The notes beneath the pieces were generated by a model, which saw only the letters and a program-made list of their open reading frames with translations, made no database searches and was not told where the DNA came from. Position numbers and translations under genes: made by a program. 64,000 nt of DNA from Phaseolus vulgaris (Eukaryota > Streptophyta > Magnoliopsida > Fabales > Fabaceae), in the NCBI RefSeq assembly GCF_000499845.2, contig NC_023750.2, positions 31,807,869-31,871,868 on the forward strand, written 5' to 3'. Below are positions 50,628-63,200 of this stretch, piece after piece (the stretch's first letter is position 1; each line of letters begins with the position of its first letter).

Positions 50628-53363
50628 TTATCAAGTTAATCGATCCAAAGAACAAGTCTTATTTTTACTTGATATTTGATAATTAAAGGTGGTTTAAACA
50701 ATGAGATATGAGCTTTAGTCTCTTTGACTAATTGGTAGGCTTCTCAACCTGTGTTTAGATCATATTATCGACTTAGAGTTACGTAGCTTTGTCATTTTAT
50801 TTCTTAAAGCAGTATTCAATGTTGTTTAATTTTATCCTAAATTACTTTGATATGTTTTATCTTCATTTACTTTCTTTTATTAGAATTCAGTATGTGTCTA
50901 GCCACTGGAATTTTAACTTGCTTGTACCATTGCTATTGAAATTTCAATTCAAAGGGTGGTAGTTAACATTGGTAAGAGAAGAATTAAAAATTTAATGGAC
51001 AAGTTGACTTGGTATGTCAATATGAAATGTCTGTTTGGGAAACCAGAACAAGTTGAAGGGACCATCATAATTACAGACCCAGCCTGTCACACAAATTAAT
51101 CTGCTGTTATTTTTTTGAAGTTCAAACCTTTGCTCTAACCTAGAAAGCAATATAACTGGTTGCTTCATCCATAACAACAGAGTCTCTAGATTGGTTCATC
51201 ATAAAGCAAGCAGTATTGGATGGTACAAAAAGTTTAGAGTTTCACAACATACATATCAGTCCTTATCCTTTATCTTCTTTTAATATACCAAAATCATAAA
51301 TACAGTTTTATAGGAAATATATTTCTATGAGTGGCCACTCAATAAGAGTCAAATGGTAACTGACAGTAATATTAGTTGTTTGCTATTTTGGCAAATTGAA
51401 GATTGAATGAATACTTGATTTGTGACTAACCTTGGAGAAGTTGTTCAAAAGAATTATTTCCATTTGCACTTGGTTTATGAGAATCTTAAAAAGAGTCTTG
51501 AAGGATCTTGTGGTGGACACATGATCGCTGAAGAATTTGTGCAGTGACAGACAAAAACATGCTTTACTTTCTCATAGACAATTATTTCATAATTCAAGAA
51601 AAATTATTCATGAAGATGTTCTCTACGGCTTAACATATTCTTTGATCTTGCAGGAACATTTTTCCAGGCAGAAGATAATGAACATAAATCTGAAATATAT
51701 AGGTTTGCGAACATAAAAACTAGCTATATGCGTGTGTATATGTATGTGTGGTTGTGCAAGTATATTTATGTATGCATATCGAAAGGAGGAAATATCAAAC
51801 ATTGCACTATTTTAACTGTATGGCAGATCCAACGTATATGATCTGAGCTGTTCCAAGCAATGCTTCTGACAACGTATAAAAGAAAAGTAAATATTATGTG
51901 TTTTTATATAACTTTACTGGCGGGATGCTTATGCATATCTTCATATATGAAGAATTAGAATTATTAAGTCTTTTGGACTATAAAATATGAAATATATTAA
52001 TACTAATTTTTTTATATTAAAATTAGATAATGAAAAATGGAGTCTTGGTTTTTTATTAATATAAAATGCATTTATAGTAGAGCGCTCGGAATGTTCTAAC
52101 TCATTTATAAGCTATGAACATCAAGATTGATAGAATTTTTTTAACGATAAAAAGGAATAAAATAAATAAAAAGCACACATTTAACCCATATGTAAAGAAT
52201 TAATATCTAGGTTGAGTAGTTAAAACTACAAAACACTCCTACATTTCTATCAACCTCACAAAAATTAACTTGTAAAATGATATTGGTACCACTTATATAT
52301 TATAATTTTGTCATATTTTTATTCTATGTGAAAGATCTTCAACATCTTCTCTTAGATTAGATATTTATGGATGGTTCAATATGAACCCAATAATGATGAC
52401 CCAATAGTCCCAATGAATCTCACTTTAAGATTAGTTATTTATGAATAGTTCAACATGAACACAATAACAGTGACACAATAACTCTAAAGAATATATTTTT
52501 TAATATAATTTTAGTAAGTGAGTTTATGTCTAATTTAGTCTCACAAAGCCAACCGGTAAGATATGATTTTATTTTTAGTTGCAAAAAGTTTATGAAGATT
52601 TATTTTAATTTATTTTAAAGTATTTGAATGAGTAAGAAAAGAAGTCCTTGATTCAATCAAGAATTAAAATATAACAAACTTTTAAACTTAATATTGATTG
52701 CCCTTGATTGATCTCTAATCATGGTTATATTATTTGTTTATTAAATAAATCATGGTGAAATAAATAATGATGGGAAATAAAATAAATCACTTTTTCTTAG
52801 TATAATGTTCCCAATAATATTTCTATTAGTATCCGTGTTTGTTTATAATTACTTTTTTAATAAATCACTTTTCTGTAAAGTGGAGGTGTCACTACCTTTG
52901 GATCCCAACGATCCCTGTCTAGTGTTCCTCATCACGTTGGAAGACTTAAAACACGAATGTAGGTGGGATCAAATAAATCACTTTCATTTATGTCAAAGTA
53001 TATAAAGGTAAAGTGCAAATTACTTTTTTATACTTTTTTATATCATTAAATTGATTTAAAATAATATAATAAATTATTTTGAATGTATTTTCTATTATAA
53101 CATAGACAGAAAAGTAAGGAAAATAAAAATTTGTCATTGATGACCTTTGGAGTGACACTTAACATAGGTTTTGATGGTTTTAGAGGTTATGTAACCTTTT
53201 TTTTAATAGGTTCCGGAATTCTTCTATAAAATATTTTATTTTTGTACTCATTGTAATTTTTTTCTATTTGAATTTTTCTTTCACCGAAATTTTTACTTTC
53301 TAATTTAAAAGAGCAAATTAATAAAATTAAAAGTCATTAAATAAAATATTTTTTATTTGGTAT
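50628..53363. other. AT-rich non-coding DNA
   Basis: No supported gene on either strand. The only assignable piece is the inserted gag fragment at 52869-52973. Elsewhere I see only AT-rich tracts and short chance ORFs. Confidence 0.55.
52869..52973 (-). repeat. 105-bp antisense fragment of Tat-3 gag flanked by a 12-bp direct repeat
   Basis: Reverse complement of about 54114-54220 (the gag start region) with a few mismatches. ATAAATCACTTT occurs at 52860-52871 and 52973-52984, and once more at 52782-52793. The fragment lies only 1.1 kb from the element that supplied a near-identical sequence. Confidence 0.85.
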
Positions 53364-54085
53364 TGTACTGGACATAAATGTTCAGAACTTCGATCCAAGT
53401 ATTTGGGGGAGGTCCACTTCACATTTGGGTTCTAGAGGTGGGTTCAAAGCTCGGCCCAGGTAGGGGTTGGCCCAGGAAAGGTAATTAAGATAAAAAAAAA
53501 TAAAGATATTTTATCTGTTGTGATATTATTCTGAAGATGAAAGATATAATTATTATTTTTAAATTTGTTATCATATTATTCTGAAGATAAAGAGATATTT
53601 TATCTCTAGTGATAATATGCAAGCTAGTTATATATTAATTAATACATGTTAGTTACATATTGTTTGAGAATAAAATAGGAGCACCCGAGAATAATGGTGC
53701 ACATGTTAAACAAAATGTTCTCATGTTGTTAGAACCTGAAGATAAGTAGTGCCTGTGAGCATGTGGTTTTCTGTTATTATGCTATGTTTGCAGTAGAGAT
53801 TATATTCTCGTGAGTGAAAGTTGTTAGAGGAATAACTATAAAAGGTGCTTGAAACCCCAGTAATGGTAGGTTGTTTCTGAGTACTAGAGACTAAAACTGA
53901 TTATTATTTAGTATGTTCTCACTGACTTGATCGTCAGAGTGTGATCAACAGATAGAGCCCCCTTTGTCCCAACAGAGCCACGTTCTAGTGCAACGAGCAG
54001 ATGCAAAACAAAATCTAGAGGAGACAGGTTAGAAGCGGAGCTTTACACTCAAGTCAACCAACGAGAAAGTCAACCGGCGAGAACA
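53364..54085 (+). mobile_element. Tat-3 5' LTR (722 bp)
   Basis: From TGTACTGGACA to GGCGAGAACA, matching the 3' LTR from 58698. TATA box TATAAAAG at 53837-53844. Confidence 0.9.
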
Positions 54086-54087
54086 TT

Positions 54088-54106
54088 TGGCGCCCACCGT
54101 GGGGCC
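54088..54106 (+). other. Tat-3 primer-binding site
   Basis: TGGCGCCCACCGTGGGGCC two bases after the LTR; nearly identical to the Tat-1 PBS. The tRNA was not identified. Confidence 0.8.
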
Positions 54107-54152
54107 TGATAAAACTTGATCCCACCTACATTCGTGTTTTAAGCCTTCCAAC

Positions 54153-55070
54153 GTGATGAGGAACACTAGACAGGGACCGTTGGGATCCAAAGGAAGTGAC
54201 ACCTCCACTTTACAGAAAATCATGGAGACCATGAGGGCTCTCCAGGAAGCCAATGAGCAGTACAGACAAGAGAAGGAACAGATCCAGCAAGAAGTTAAAG
54301 TCGAGCAAGAGAGGCTACGAGCAAAAGACCGAGCTGAGCAAGTGCTTCTATAGAATGAGTTGATGGCAGAGATAGATGCTTCCCGGGCAGCCAATGAGGA
54401 ATTGCGCAAGACCAATGAGGACTTGTGCAGGAATCTACAGCAGTGTGACCGACATTCTACAAGGGAACGAGGGTTGAATTTGCCCTTGAGAGATCCTCCC
54501 AAGCCATTTTCGCAATCGATCATGGATGAGCTTGTGCCACCGCACTACATCACGCCCAAGATTGTTTTCACAAGGGTGAAAAATCCTGAAAATCATCTCA
54601 CGACATTCAATGCCCAAATGATTGTTACTGGAGGAACGAATGCAATTCAGTACAAGATGTTCATGCACACATTCAAGGTACAACCCTACAATGGTTCAAT
54701 GGATTTCCCGATGGCCACATCACCTCTTTTGAGCAGTTCTCCAGACTATTTAGAGAACAATTCTCTATCAACCAGGTCAAGCCTCCAATGTTGTATGACC
54801 TCTTCAACGTGAGACAGATGGAGGGGGAGTCATAGAAGGATTACCTGAACAAATTTTGGGCACTTACAGTAAGACTCCAAACCCATGATGAAGTAGTGAT
54901 GGTCACCGCTTTCGAACAAGGGATCGCGACAAGACTGTTCAGCGATTCATTGATCAGAAATCCGGCGGAGACATTCTCCGAGATACGACAACAGAGAAGG
55001 TTGTTGCCACGAAGCAGCGTGACTCGTCTTCAATGAAGCCTAAGCCTAAGGAGAGCAGTCAAGACCAACC
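54153..55070 (+). pseudogene. Tat-3 gag
   Basis: Start at 54153 (RNTRQGPLGSKG, ATG at 54154-54158 region) on the same frame through a TAG (54351-54353, probably from CAG) to FSQSIMDELVPPHYITPKIVF. A frameshift near 54680 moves to the frame WFNGFPDGHITSFEQFSRLFREQF, which then has a TAG at 54833-54835, YLNKFWALTVRLQ, and AFEQGIATRLFSDSLIRNPAETFSEI. This is the Tat gag core, related to Tat-1 gag (SLPDGHVSSFAQLSQLFREQY). It has a coiled-coil N-terminus with high Glu and Gln. It is non-functional as written. Confidence 0.9.
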
Positions 55071-55199
55071 TTTAGGGGTTAACGAAACCTCACCCAAGAA
55101 GAGAGCGGACTTGAGGTACACACCATACACAACCAAGAGAAATGAGCCCAAGTCAAAGGCCAAGGAGGATTCAGCCTTCTGACCCAAGTTTCGAGTATC

Positions 55200-56160
55200 C
55201 TACAACGAATTGTTAGGCATGCCATGGGTAGCGAACAAGCTGATGTTTCCTCAGAACACTGACAGAAATCTGGGGCCACGAAAGGACGCCTGGTGCAAGT
55301 TCCACGAGGGGTTTGGGCACAACATCGGGCAGTGCATAGTTTTGGGTCACCAACTGACGATCTTCACGGAAGGGTTCTTGAAGGAGTACCTTAAGGCTGA
55401 TCAGGAAGAGCCAAAGGGAGCAGTGGCCCTCAGGGACTAAGTGCTTGAGATACCAATCCATGGAGAGTTGAACACCATATCGGGAGGATTTTCTAAAGGA
55501 GGGAGCTCTGCTTCCAAGTGTAAGAAATACGCGCGAGCAGACCTGACCATCCACCAGAGCCCGATCTCTGCTTCATGAGCTCTGACTTGGAAGACATGGT
55601 TTCGCACGAGGGTGATCCGGTGGTGATATCTGTTGTCACCGTGGGAAGGAAGGTACATAGAGTTCTCATTGACCAGGGGAGCTTGGTTGATGTGATATTC
55701 TGGGGAACATTCACTAGCCTGCAGTTGTCCCCCGACCAGCTGAGGCGGCCATACAATGGGTGCTTTGTTGGCTTCGCAGGAGATCAGGTAGAAGTACGAG
55801 GGTAGGTTGAGCTAAGGAAGACCTTCTTGACGATATCACCGCTAGGACGATACCCATAAGGTACATCATTATTAACGCATCTTCAGCTTATAACTTGCTT
55901 TTAGGGCGACCTTCCCTAAATAGGTTGGGTACGGTGGCCTCAACGACCCATATGAAATGAAGTTGCCTTCATCTCAGGGGAGGAGTTATTACCATAAAGT
56001 CTGACCAAAAGACGACACGGAAGTGCTACAAGAGTAGCCTAAAGAATAAGAGAACTTACACAATCACTGTTCAAGCAGGGGAGCCATAATGGATTGCGGA
56101 GGTAGAAGTCATCAATGAGATGCGACCTGGACCTGTTGGAGTGGTTCAGGAAGGGGAGAT
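55200..56160 (+). pseudogene. Tat-3 gag zinc-finger segment and protease
   Basis: DAWCKFHEGFGHNIGQC (about 55288-55338) corresponds to the zinc-like segment of Tat-1. IHGELNTISGGFSKGG follows after a TAA. Protease: DPVVISVVTVGRKVHRVLIDQGSLVDVIFW, with the active Asp intact at about 55670, then LRRPYNGCFVGFAGDQVEVRG, TAG, and (with stops) the ILLGRPSLN-like segment and a linker to RT (EAEPWIAEVEVINEMRPGP-like). Several stops and frameshifts. It ends at about 56160, where the integrase tail is joined. Confidence 0.85.
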
Positions 56161-56441
56161 AAAAGGAAGAACTTTATGCCCGCATTAACTCAGAGACCTT
56201 AAAGAGAAGGGTGGAAGTTGAGGCAAAAGACCAAGACGAGACCTCGGTAGTTCAAGGTTGCCGACTTGGTAATGCGAAAGGCCCATCCTTACTAGTTAGA
56301 ACACAAGTTATCTCCAAAGTGGAATGACCCGTTTCACGTAGTCGAGGTGCTCGGAAGTGGAGCATACAACTTAGAAACCCTGGAGGGGGAGCCATTCCTC
56401 AAACGTGGAACGCAGCAAACCTCGAGTTTTATTTCAGTTAA
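56161..56441 (+). pseudogene. Tat-3 integrase C-terminal tail
   Basis: Only the end of integrase remains: NSETLKRRVE, VADLVMRKAHPY, then the shifted SGAYNLETLEG and NLEFYFS before the stop at 56439-56441. It has two or more frameshifts. The sudden change from the protease-RT linker to this tail marks a deletion of most of pol. Confidence 0.85.
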
Positions 56442-56589
56442 GACGTTTTGTTTTAATGCTTTTTCTTTATGAACAATGTGATGATTAAGGTGATGCTCCT
56501 TTTTCCTGAAAGAGATTTTTAACGTGGTCATCTAATGATAAGTTTGTTCTTGAAAGATGATGCATTGGTTTTATTTAATTGTTTAGAGT
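56442..56589. other. Tat-3 post-integrase spacer
   Basis: Short non-coding sequence resembling 22048-22200 of Tat-2 (GAACAAT…AATTAAGG.GA, TTTTTAA.G.GGTC). Confidence 0.55.
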
Positions 56590-58015
56590 TAGCACATGGT
56601 AAGAAGACATGTCTCGGTAAGATTATCCAAGTAGGCGCCCTATGTGTAAATTGATTATCTGTTGTTAGGTAAGACAACCTGTCTCGATAAGATTATCCGA
56701 GTAGGTGCCCTGTGTGTAAATTGATTATCTATTGTCAGGTAAGACGACCTGTCTCGGTAAGATTATCCGAGTAGGCGTCATGTGTAAATTGATTATCTAT
56801 TGTCAAGTAAGACGACCTGTCTCGGTAAGATTAACTGAGTAGGCACCCTGTGTGTAAATTGATTATTTGCAGTCAGATAAGACGACCGATCTCGGTAAGA
56901 TTATCCGAGTAGGCACCCTGTGTGTAAATTGATTATCTATTGTCTGGTAAGACGACCTGTCTCGGTAAGATTATTCGAGTAAATGCCCTATGTGTAAATT
57001 GATTATCTATTGTCATGTAAGACGACCTGTCTCGGTAAGATTCTCCGAGTAGGCGCTCTGTGTGTAAATTGGTTATCTGTTATCACGTAAGACGACCTGT
57101 CTCGATAAGATTTTCCAAGTAGGCGCCCTGTGTGTAAATTGGTTATCTCTTGTCAGGTAAGATGACATGTCTCGGTAAGATTATCTGAGTAGGCGCTCTA
57201 TGTGTAAACTGATTACCTATTGTCAGGTAAGATGACCTGTCTCGGTAAGATTCTCCTAGTATGCGCCCTGTGTAAATTGGTTACCCATTGTCAAGTAAGA
57301 CGACTTGTCTCGTTAAGATTATCCGAGTAGGCGCCCTGTGTGTAAACTAATTATCTATTGACAGATAATACGACCTTTCGGTAAGATTATCTAAGTAGGC
57401 AGCCTGTGTGTAAATTGATTATCTATTGATAGATAAGACGACCTGTCTCGGTAAGATTATTTGAGTAGGTGCCCTGTGTGGAAGTTGATTATCTATTGAC
57501 TGATAAGACGACCTGTCTCGGTAAGATTATCCGAGTAGGCACCCTGTGTGTAAATTGATTATCTATTGACAGATAAGATGACCTGTCGCGGTAAGATTAT
57601 CTGAGTAGGCATCGTGTGTGTAAATTGATTATCTATTGATAGATAAGACGACCTGTCTCGGTGTGATTATCCGAGTAGGCGCCCTATGTGAAAATTGATT
57701 ATCTATTGACAAATAAGACAACCTGTCTCAGTAAGATTATCTGAGTAGGCGTCCTGTGTGTAAGTTGATTATCTATTGACACTTAAGACAACTTGTCTCG
57801 GTAAGATTATCCGAGTAGGCGCCCTGTGTGTAAGTTGATTATCTATTGACAGATAAGATGACATGTCTCATTAAGATTATCCGAGTAGGCGCCCTGTGTG
57901 TAAGTTGATTATCTATTGACAGATAAGACGACCTGTCTCTGGAAGATTATCCAAGTAGGCACTCTGTGTGTAAATTGATTATCTATTGCCAGGTAAGACG
58001 ACCTAGCTCGGTGTT
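56590..58015 (+). repeat. Tat-3 tandem array, about 20 copies of a 70-bp unit
   Basis: The spacing of GTCTCGGTAAGATTA is 70 bp (56611, 56681, 56751 and so on). Each unit carries a hairpin CTCGG-TAAGATTAT-CCGAG followed by GTAGGCGCCCTGTGTGTAAATTG and, in many copies, a second AGGTAAGA. Copies differ by a few substitutions. 58016-58220 holds more diverged traces (CTCGGTGTTAGTACGATTACCTGAG and similar). Confidence 0.95.
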
Positions 58016-58220
58016 AGTACGATTACCTGAGCACGGGCGCTCTACAGTTTAATTTTTTATGGTTAAGTTGCTAGATTTGAGGCAAGGTAAGATGACCTAA
58101 CTCGACGTAAGAACGAGTTATAGGCGCTTTGCAAGCAAATGTCATGGTTAAGTTGTTTCGGTGCATGGTAAGTCAGGCTATCTCGGTTAGTGAATGATCA
58201 GATGATCAGCCGAGTAGGCG

Positions 58221-58682
58221 CTCTGGGAAACAAAGCTTGTTGAGATGAAGATATATGGCCCCGGGTCAAGTTTGCGAGATACACCTACGCAAGTCGAGAG
58301 TGAGCATAGGCTTGTTGTAGCTATAGATGTATAGTTCATCAAAATGTTAGTTCTTTGTTAGTTGAGGACTCCACAATTTTTCATGCTTAGATTTTTCCTA
58401 AGTTGCATTGTTGTTTTCTTTATTACTTTATGCTTAAGAGATAGAGATGGCTTAATGTAACTAATAGCGTGTTCGCATGTGTGATAGTAGTTGTTATACT
58501 TGAGCTAGTTTGCTACATGATAAGTTAAGTAGCGAGCACTCGTGAATAAAGATGCACTAGATTCTCTTCTGTTGTTAGCACCGTACGTAAAGGCGCCTGT
58601 AGGCCGAATACTTTTCTATTATATATGTTTTTAGTTGAGATTATATTCTCGTAAGCCTCTTTGCCTAGTCAAGCTCGGCTCG
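58221..58682. other. Tat-3 untranslated region before the PPT
   Basis: Non-coding. A segment near 58560-58660 resembles the LTR interior (GTTGTTAGCACCG…GAGATTATATTCTCGTAAG), perhaps an internal partial duplication of LTR sequence. Confidence 0.5.
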
Positions 58683-58697
58683 AGCCTGGGGGGCTTG
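58683..58697 (+). other. Tat-3 polypurine tract
   Basis: A GGGGGG run followed by CTTG immediately before the 3' LTR start TGTACTGG. Confidence 0.8.
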
Positions 58698-59361
58698 TGT
58701 ACTGGACAAGAATGCTCGAGACCTCGGTCCAAGTATTTAAGGGAGGTTTGCTTGGCGTTTGGACTTTAAAGGTGTCGGGAACTCGACAAAGGTAGGGGTC
58801 GGCACAAGAAAGGTAATTAAGATAAAAGATAAAGAAATATTTTATCTATTGTGATATTATTCTGAAGAAGAAAGATATAATTGTTATTGTTTAAATTTGT
58901 TATCATATTATTATGAAGATAAAGAGATATTTTATCTCTAGTGATAATATGCAAGTTAGTTATATATTAATTAATACATGTTAATTACATATTAATTAAT
59001 AGTTGTTGAGAATAAAAGAGGAGCACCCCAGAATAATGGTGCACATGTTAAATAGAATGTTTTTCTGCTGTTAGCACCTGAAGATAAGTGGTGCCCGTGA
59101 GCAGGTGATTTTCTATTATTATTTTATGCTTCCAGTAGAGATTATATTCTCGTAAGTGAAAGTTGTTAGAGAAATAACTATAAAAGAGGCTTCATACCCC
59201 AGTAAAGGTAGGTTGTTTCTAAGTACTAGAGACTGAAACTGATTATTATTTAGTATGCTCTCACTAACTTGATCGTCGAAGTGTGATCAACAGGTAGAGC
59301 CCCCTTTGTCCCAACAGAGCCACGTTCCAGTGCAACGAGAAGACGCAGAACACAATATAAA
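58698..59361 (+). mobile_element. Tat-3 3' LTR, truncated
   Basis: Aligns with 53364-54020, TATA box at 59179-59186. It breaks off after CAGAACACAATATAA, where the Ty3 LTR starts at TGATGTG (59362). Confidence 0.9.
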
Positions 59362-60263
59362 TGATGTGAATGTAACTACAAGAACACATGATTCTTGACA
59401 TTCTTAGGAACAACTTGAGCTGGATTTAAAAGGCACTCTACTTTAGAATTGGATCAATGTTCTAAATTCAAGAACTCACCAAAACTAAGCACCAACCAAG
59501 ACTCATATTGAAGTCCATGTATTGTCAAATTGAATCAAAACAAAAGGAAAGAAGAACAAGAATTAAAACTGGACAGAATTTAAATGATAGCTACTGAACC
59601 AAAACAGAATTAAGAACACAATGCTGGAAACACAAAATAAACAGTAGAAAAAGAAGTAAACTCTAGGAATCAAAACTACCGAATGGAAAATTGAAGAAAA
59701 GGGAAGAAGAACACTTATAGAATAAGATGCTTGCTGGATTTTGAGAATTGGAAGAAGCCATTCACGCCACTTGGAACCTTGAACCAAGATAAGTGATGGA
59801 GTGCCACCACTTGAAGCTCACCATAGCTCACAAGATAAGGCAAAGAAGAGGAAGACTCAAAACTCACAAATTCTCTCCCAAATTGAGTATAGTCTCTCTA
59901 CTATAAAATTCCAATCTGAATTGTACAAGCTAAGCACCTTTATTTATAGCCTAGAGGTGCTGAAAATGCAAGCTAAATGGCACACAAATGCAATGAAATT
60001 CGGTTTGGCACCCCCTAGGCTCCTATCTACACTCCCCACTAGACTCCCTTACTACTTACACCTTTTTATTACATTCACACCCCTATTCTATAAAAGAAAT
60101 AAGAAGAGCCATTTTATTATACTCTTGTCCCAAAGCTCTTGCCATGCTCCTAGTAATTCGTTGGGCTTGGGCCCCTTGTTGGGCTTGGACCCCTTGATGG
60201 GCTTGGGCCCCTTGTTGGGCTTGGTCTTCATGGCCTAGAGCATCCTCTACTTGGTTTCCATCA
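59362..60263 (-). mobile_element. 3' LTR of the chromovirus-like element (902 bp)
   Basis: Has the family's minus-strand TATA box (TATTTATA, 59941-59948) and a GGGCTTGG array (60160-60230). The last ~180 bp also encode the C-terminus of the pol ORF. Confidence 0.88.
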
Positions 60264-63200
60264 TGCTCCCCGGGTTGGAGAGAATTCGTCCACGAATTTG
60301 GGAAACCTGCAGCAAAAGGAGTGAGATCAGTAACATTGAAAGAATTACTACCAAGATAAGTAGAGGGCATATCTAACTCATAGGCATTATCATTAATCCT
60401 CTTGATGACTTGGAAAGGGCCATCACCACGAGGCATAAGTTTGGACTTCCTTAGAGAAGGAAATCTATCCTTTCTCAAATGAAGCCAAACCCAATCACCG
60501 AGCTCAAAGATTAATGCCTTTCTCCTTTGGTTGGCAGTGTCAGCATACTTACCAACTTTCTTCTCAATTTGTAACTTGATGCGGTTATGCAAATCTTTAA
60601 CAAAAGATGCCTTTTCAAAACCGTCTTTGCATAGAACCTCATCAAGGACAGGAATGGGAAGAAGATCTAGAGGTGTGAGGGGATTAAACCCATAAACAAC
60701 CTCAAAAGGAGAATGGTTAGTGGTGGAATTCACTACTCTATTATAGGCAAATTCAACATGAGGTAGTAAATCCTCCCAAGCCCTTGGATTCCCGGAAATA
60801 AAGCATCTTAATAATTGACCCAAAGTTCTATTAACCACTTCGGTTTGACCATCAGTTTGGGGGTGGCAGGTAGTAGAAAACAGAAGTTTGGTGCCAAGTT
60901 TCCCCCATAAGGTCCGCCAAAAGTGACTTAAGAACTTAGAATCCCTATCAGATACTATACTTCTAGGAAGTCCATGCAAACGAACAACTTCCTTGAAGAA
61001 AAGATTTGCAATATGGCATGCATCATCCACTTTGTGGCATGGAATAAAATGAGCCATTTTAGAAAAACGGTCCACTACCACAAAGATGGAATCCTTACCT
61101 ATATTAGAGGCATCACACTCTATTTCAAATGTCTTAGCAAAGTTAGGAAGGGCTAGAATGGGGGCTTTAGTTAATTTATCCTTCAAAGTTTGAAAAGCGT
61201 TTTCTTGCTCTTGTCCCCACTTAAAAACCACATCCTTCTTTACTATGGCATTTAAAGGTGCGGCAATTGTACTAAAGTCTTTCACAAACCGCCTATAAAA
61301 ACTAGCAAGGCCATGAAAGCTTCGTACTTCGTTGACATTGGTGGGTGTAGGCCAATGTTGAATTGCTGCAACTTTTGTTTGATCTACATGCACCCCTTTA
61401 TGACTAACCACAAACCCTAGGAAGTCTATATGATCTAATGCAAAGAAACATTTAGCATGGTTAGCATACAACTTCTCCTTCCTAAGGGTTTCTAGAACTT
61501 GTCTAACATGTGACTCATGATCTTCTAAGGACAAGCTATATATAAGAATATCATCAAAGTAAACCACAACAAACTTGCCAATGAATGCTCTTAAAACATG
61601 ATGCATGAGTCGCATGAAGGTACTAGGAGCATTAGTCAAGCCAAAAGGCATGACCAACCACTCATATAAACCAAATTTGGTCTTAAAAGCGGTTTTCCAT
61701 TCATCACCATGTTTAATTCGAATTTGATTGTAACCACTCTTAAGATCAATTTTGGAAAATATTTTAGACCCATGTAATTCATCCAACAAGTCATCTAACC
61801 TAGGAATGGGATGCCTATATTTGATGGTGATGTTATTTATAGCGCGACAATCCGTACACATCCTCCATGTCCCATCCTTTTTAGGGACAAGTATGACAGG
61901 CATAGCACATGGGCTCATGCTATCTTGTACCCACCCCTTAGCTAATAAATCCTCAACTTGTCTTTGAATTTCTTTGGTCTCTTGGGGATTGGTCCTATAT
62001 GCAGGGCGATTTGGTAAAGAAACCCCGGGCATGAAGTCTATTTGGTGTTCAATCCCTCTTAGAGGTGGTAAGCCTTTAGGAGGATCTTGAAACACATCTT
62101 CATATTCCTTTACCAAATGGTCCAAACATGTGGGACTATCCTTAGCCGACTCATATTCAATAGGTCTAGGAATAGCTAAAAAAATAGGCTTGTGAGTAAC
62201 TATTACCTTTTGAACTTGTTGGGAAGATATGAGAAGGCTTCTCTTGGAATTTTTAATTTCTTTTTCTTTCTCTCTCTTTTCTCTCATTTTGACTTGGTCC
62301 TCATGTACCTCCTTTGGAGAGAGAGACTTGAGAATGACTTTGTGTCCATGGAAGTTAAAAGAAATTTTGTTGGTAAAGCCATCATGAAAAATTTTTCTAT
62401 CAAATTGCCATGGCCTACCTAAAAGGATATGAGTAGCTTCCATTGGAACAACATCACACAAGACCTCATCTTTATATTTGCCAATGGAAAATGTAATGAG
62501 GACTTGTTTGTTCACCACTATCTCACCCACCTCACTCAACCATTGTAACTTGTAGGGCTTGGCATGAGAGATGGTAGGCAATCCAAGTTTGTCTACCACT
62601 CTTGTGCTTGCCACATTTGCACAACTCCCCCCATCCACAATCAAAGAGCAAACTCTATCATTAATAAGACACCTTGAATGAAAAATATTTTCTCTTTGAG
62701 TTTCATCAAAAGGTTTTAACACTTGTCCAAGCATGCGCCTTATTACTAATAGGTCACCCTCATGTGGGCTTTCACTTTCACTCTCACTTGGGGATCTAGA
62801 AGGTGAGGAATGTCTAGAAGATTCGAACCCATGCTCACTACTATCTACCCCATCATGCATATACATAGTTCGTTTAGTAGGGCAATTAGAAGCAATATGT
62901 CCATAGCTTAAACATTTAAAACACTTCTTACTAGACGATTTTTGTGGTGATTTAGGCCTAGCATTGGAAGTGGAAGGCTTAGAATCTCTAGGTTTGAAAG
63001 TAGAGTCCTTAGAAGGGATGTTTGAAAAAGAGTTTTTATTTTTCCAAGAAGAGTGGTAGTAGTTATCTTTAGAAGAATTTTTGAAAGCATTTTTCCTTGC
63101 AAGTTGATTTTCAATTTTGCTAGCAAGGTGCACCACATTTTCCAAAGAAGAATATTCTTGTAACTCTACCACGTCTTGAATATCCCTTCGAAGTCCACTC

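Larger units (their letters stand above)
53364..59361 (+). mobile_element. Tat-3: Tat-lineage element with both LTRs but no RT, plus strand
   Basis: 5' LTR (53364-54085), PBS (54088-54106), gag, protease, a joined integrase tail, tandem array (about 56590-58015), PPT (58683-58697) and 3' LTR (58698 to about 59361, truncated by the Ty3 element). RT, RNase H and nearly all of integrase are deleted at about 56160. Unlike Tat-1 and Tat-2 there is no sign of the antisense extra ORF between the array and the 3' LTR. The left flank is GGTAT; the matching right TSD is not visible because of the later insertion. Confidence 0.9.

Noticed and set aside
56590..58015. Regular 70-bp periodicity that could suggest a CRISPR array
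   Set aside because: There are no unique spacers, whole units repeat head to tail, and the context is a plant retrotransposon.
60974..62422. Plus-strand ORFs over the Ty3 pol gene
   Set aside because: Shadows of the 1273-codon minus-strand ORF.
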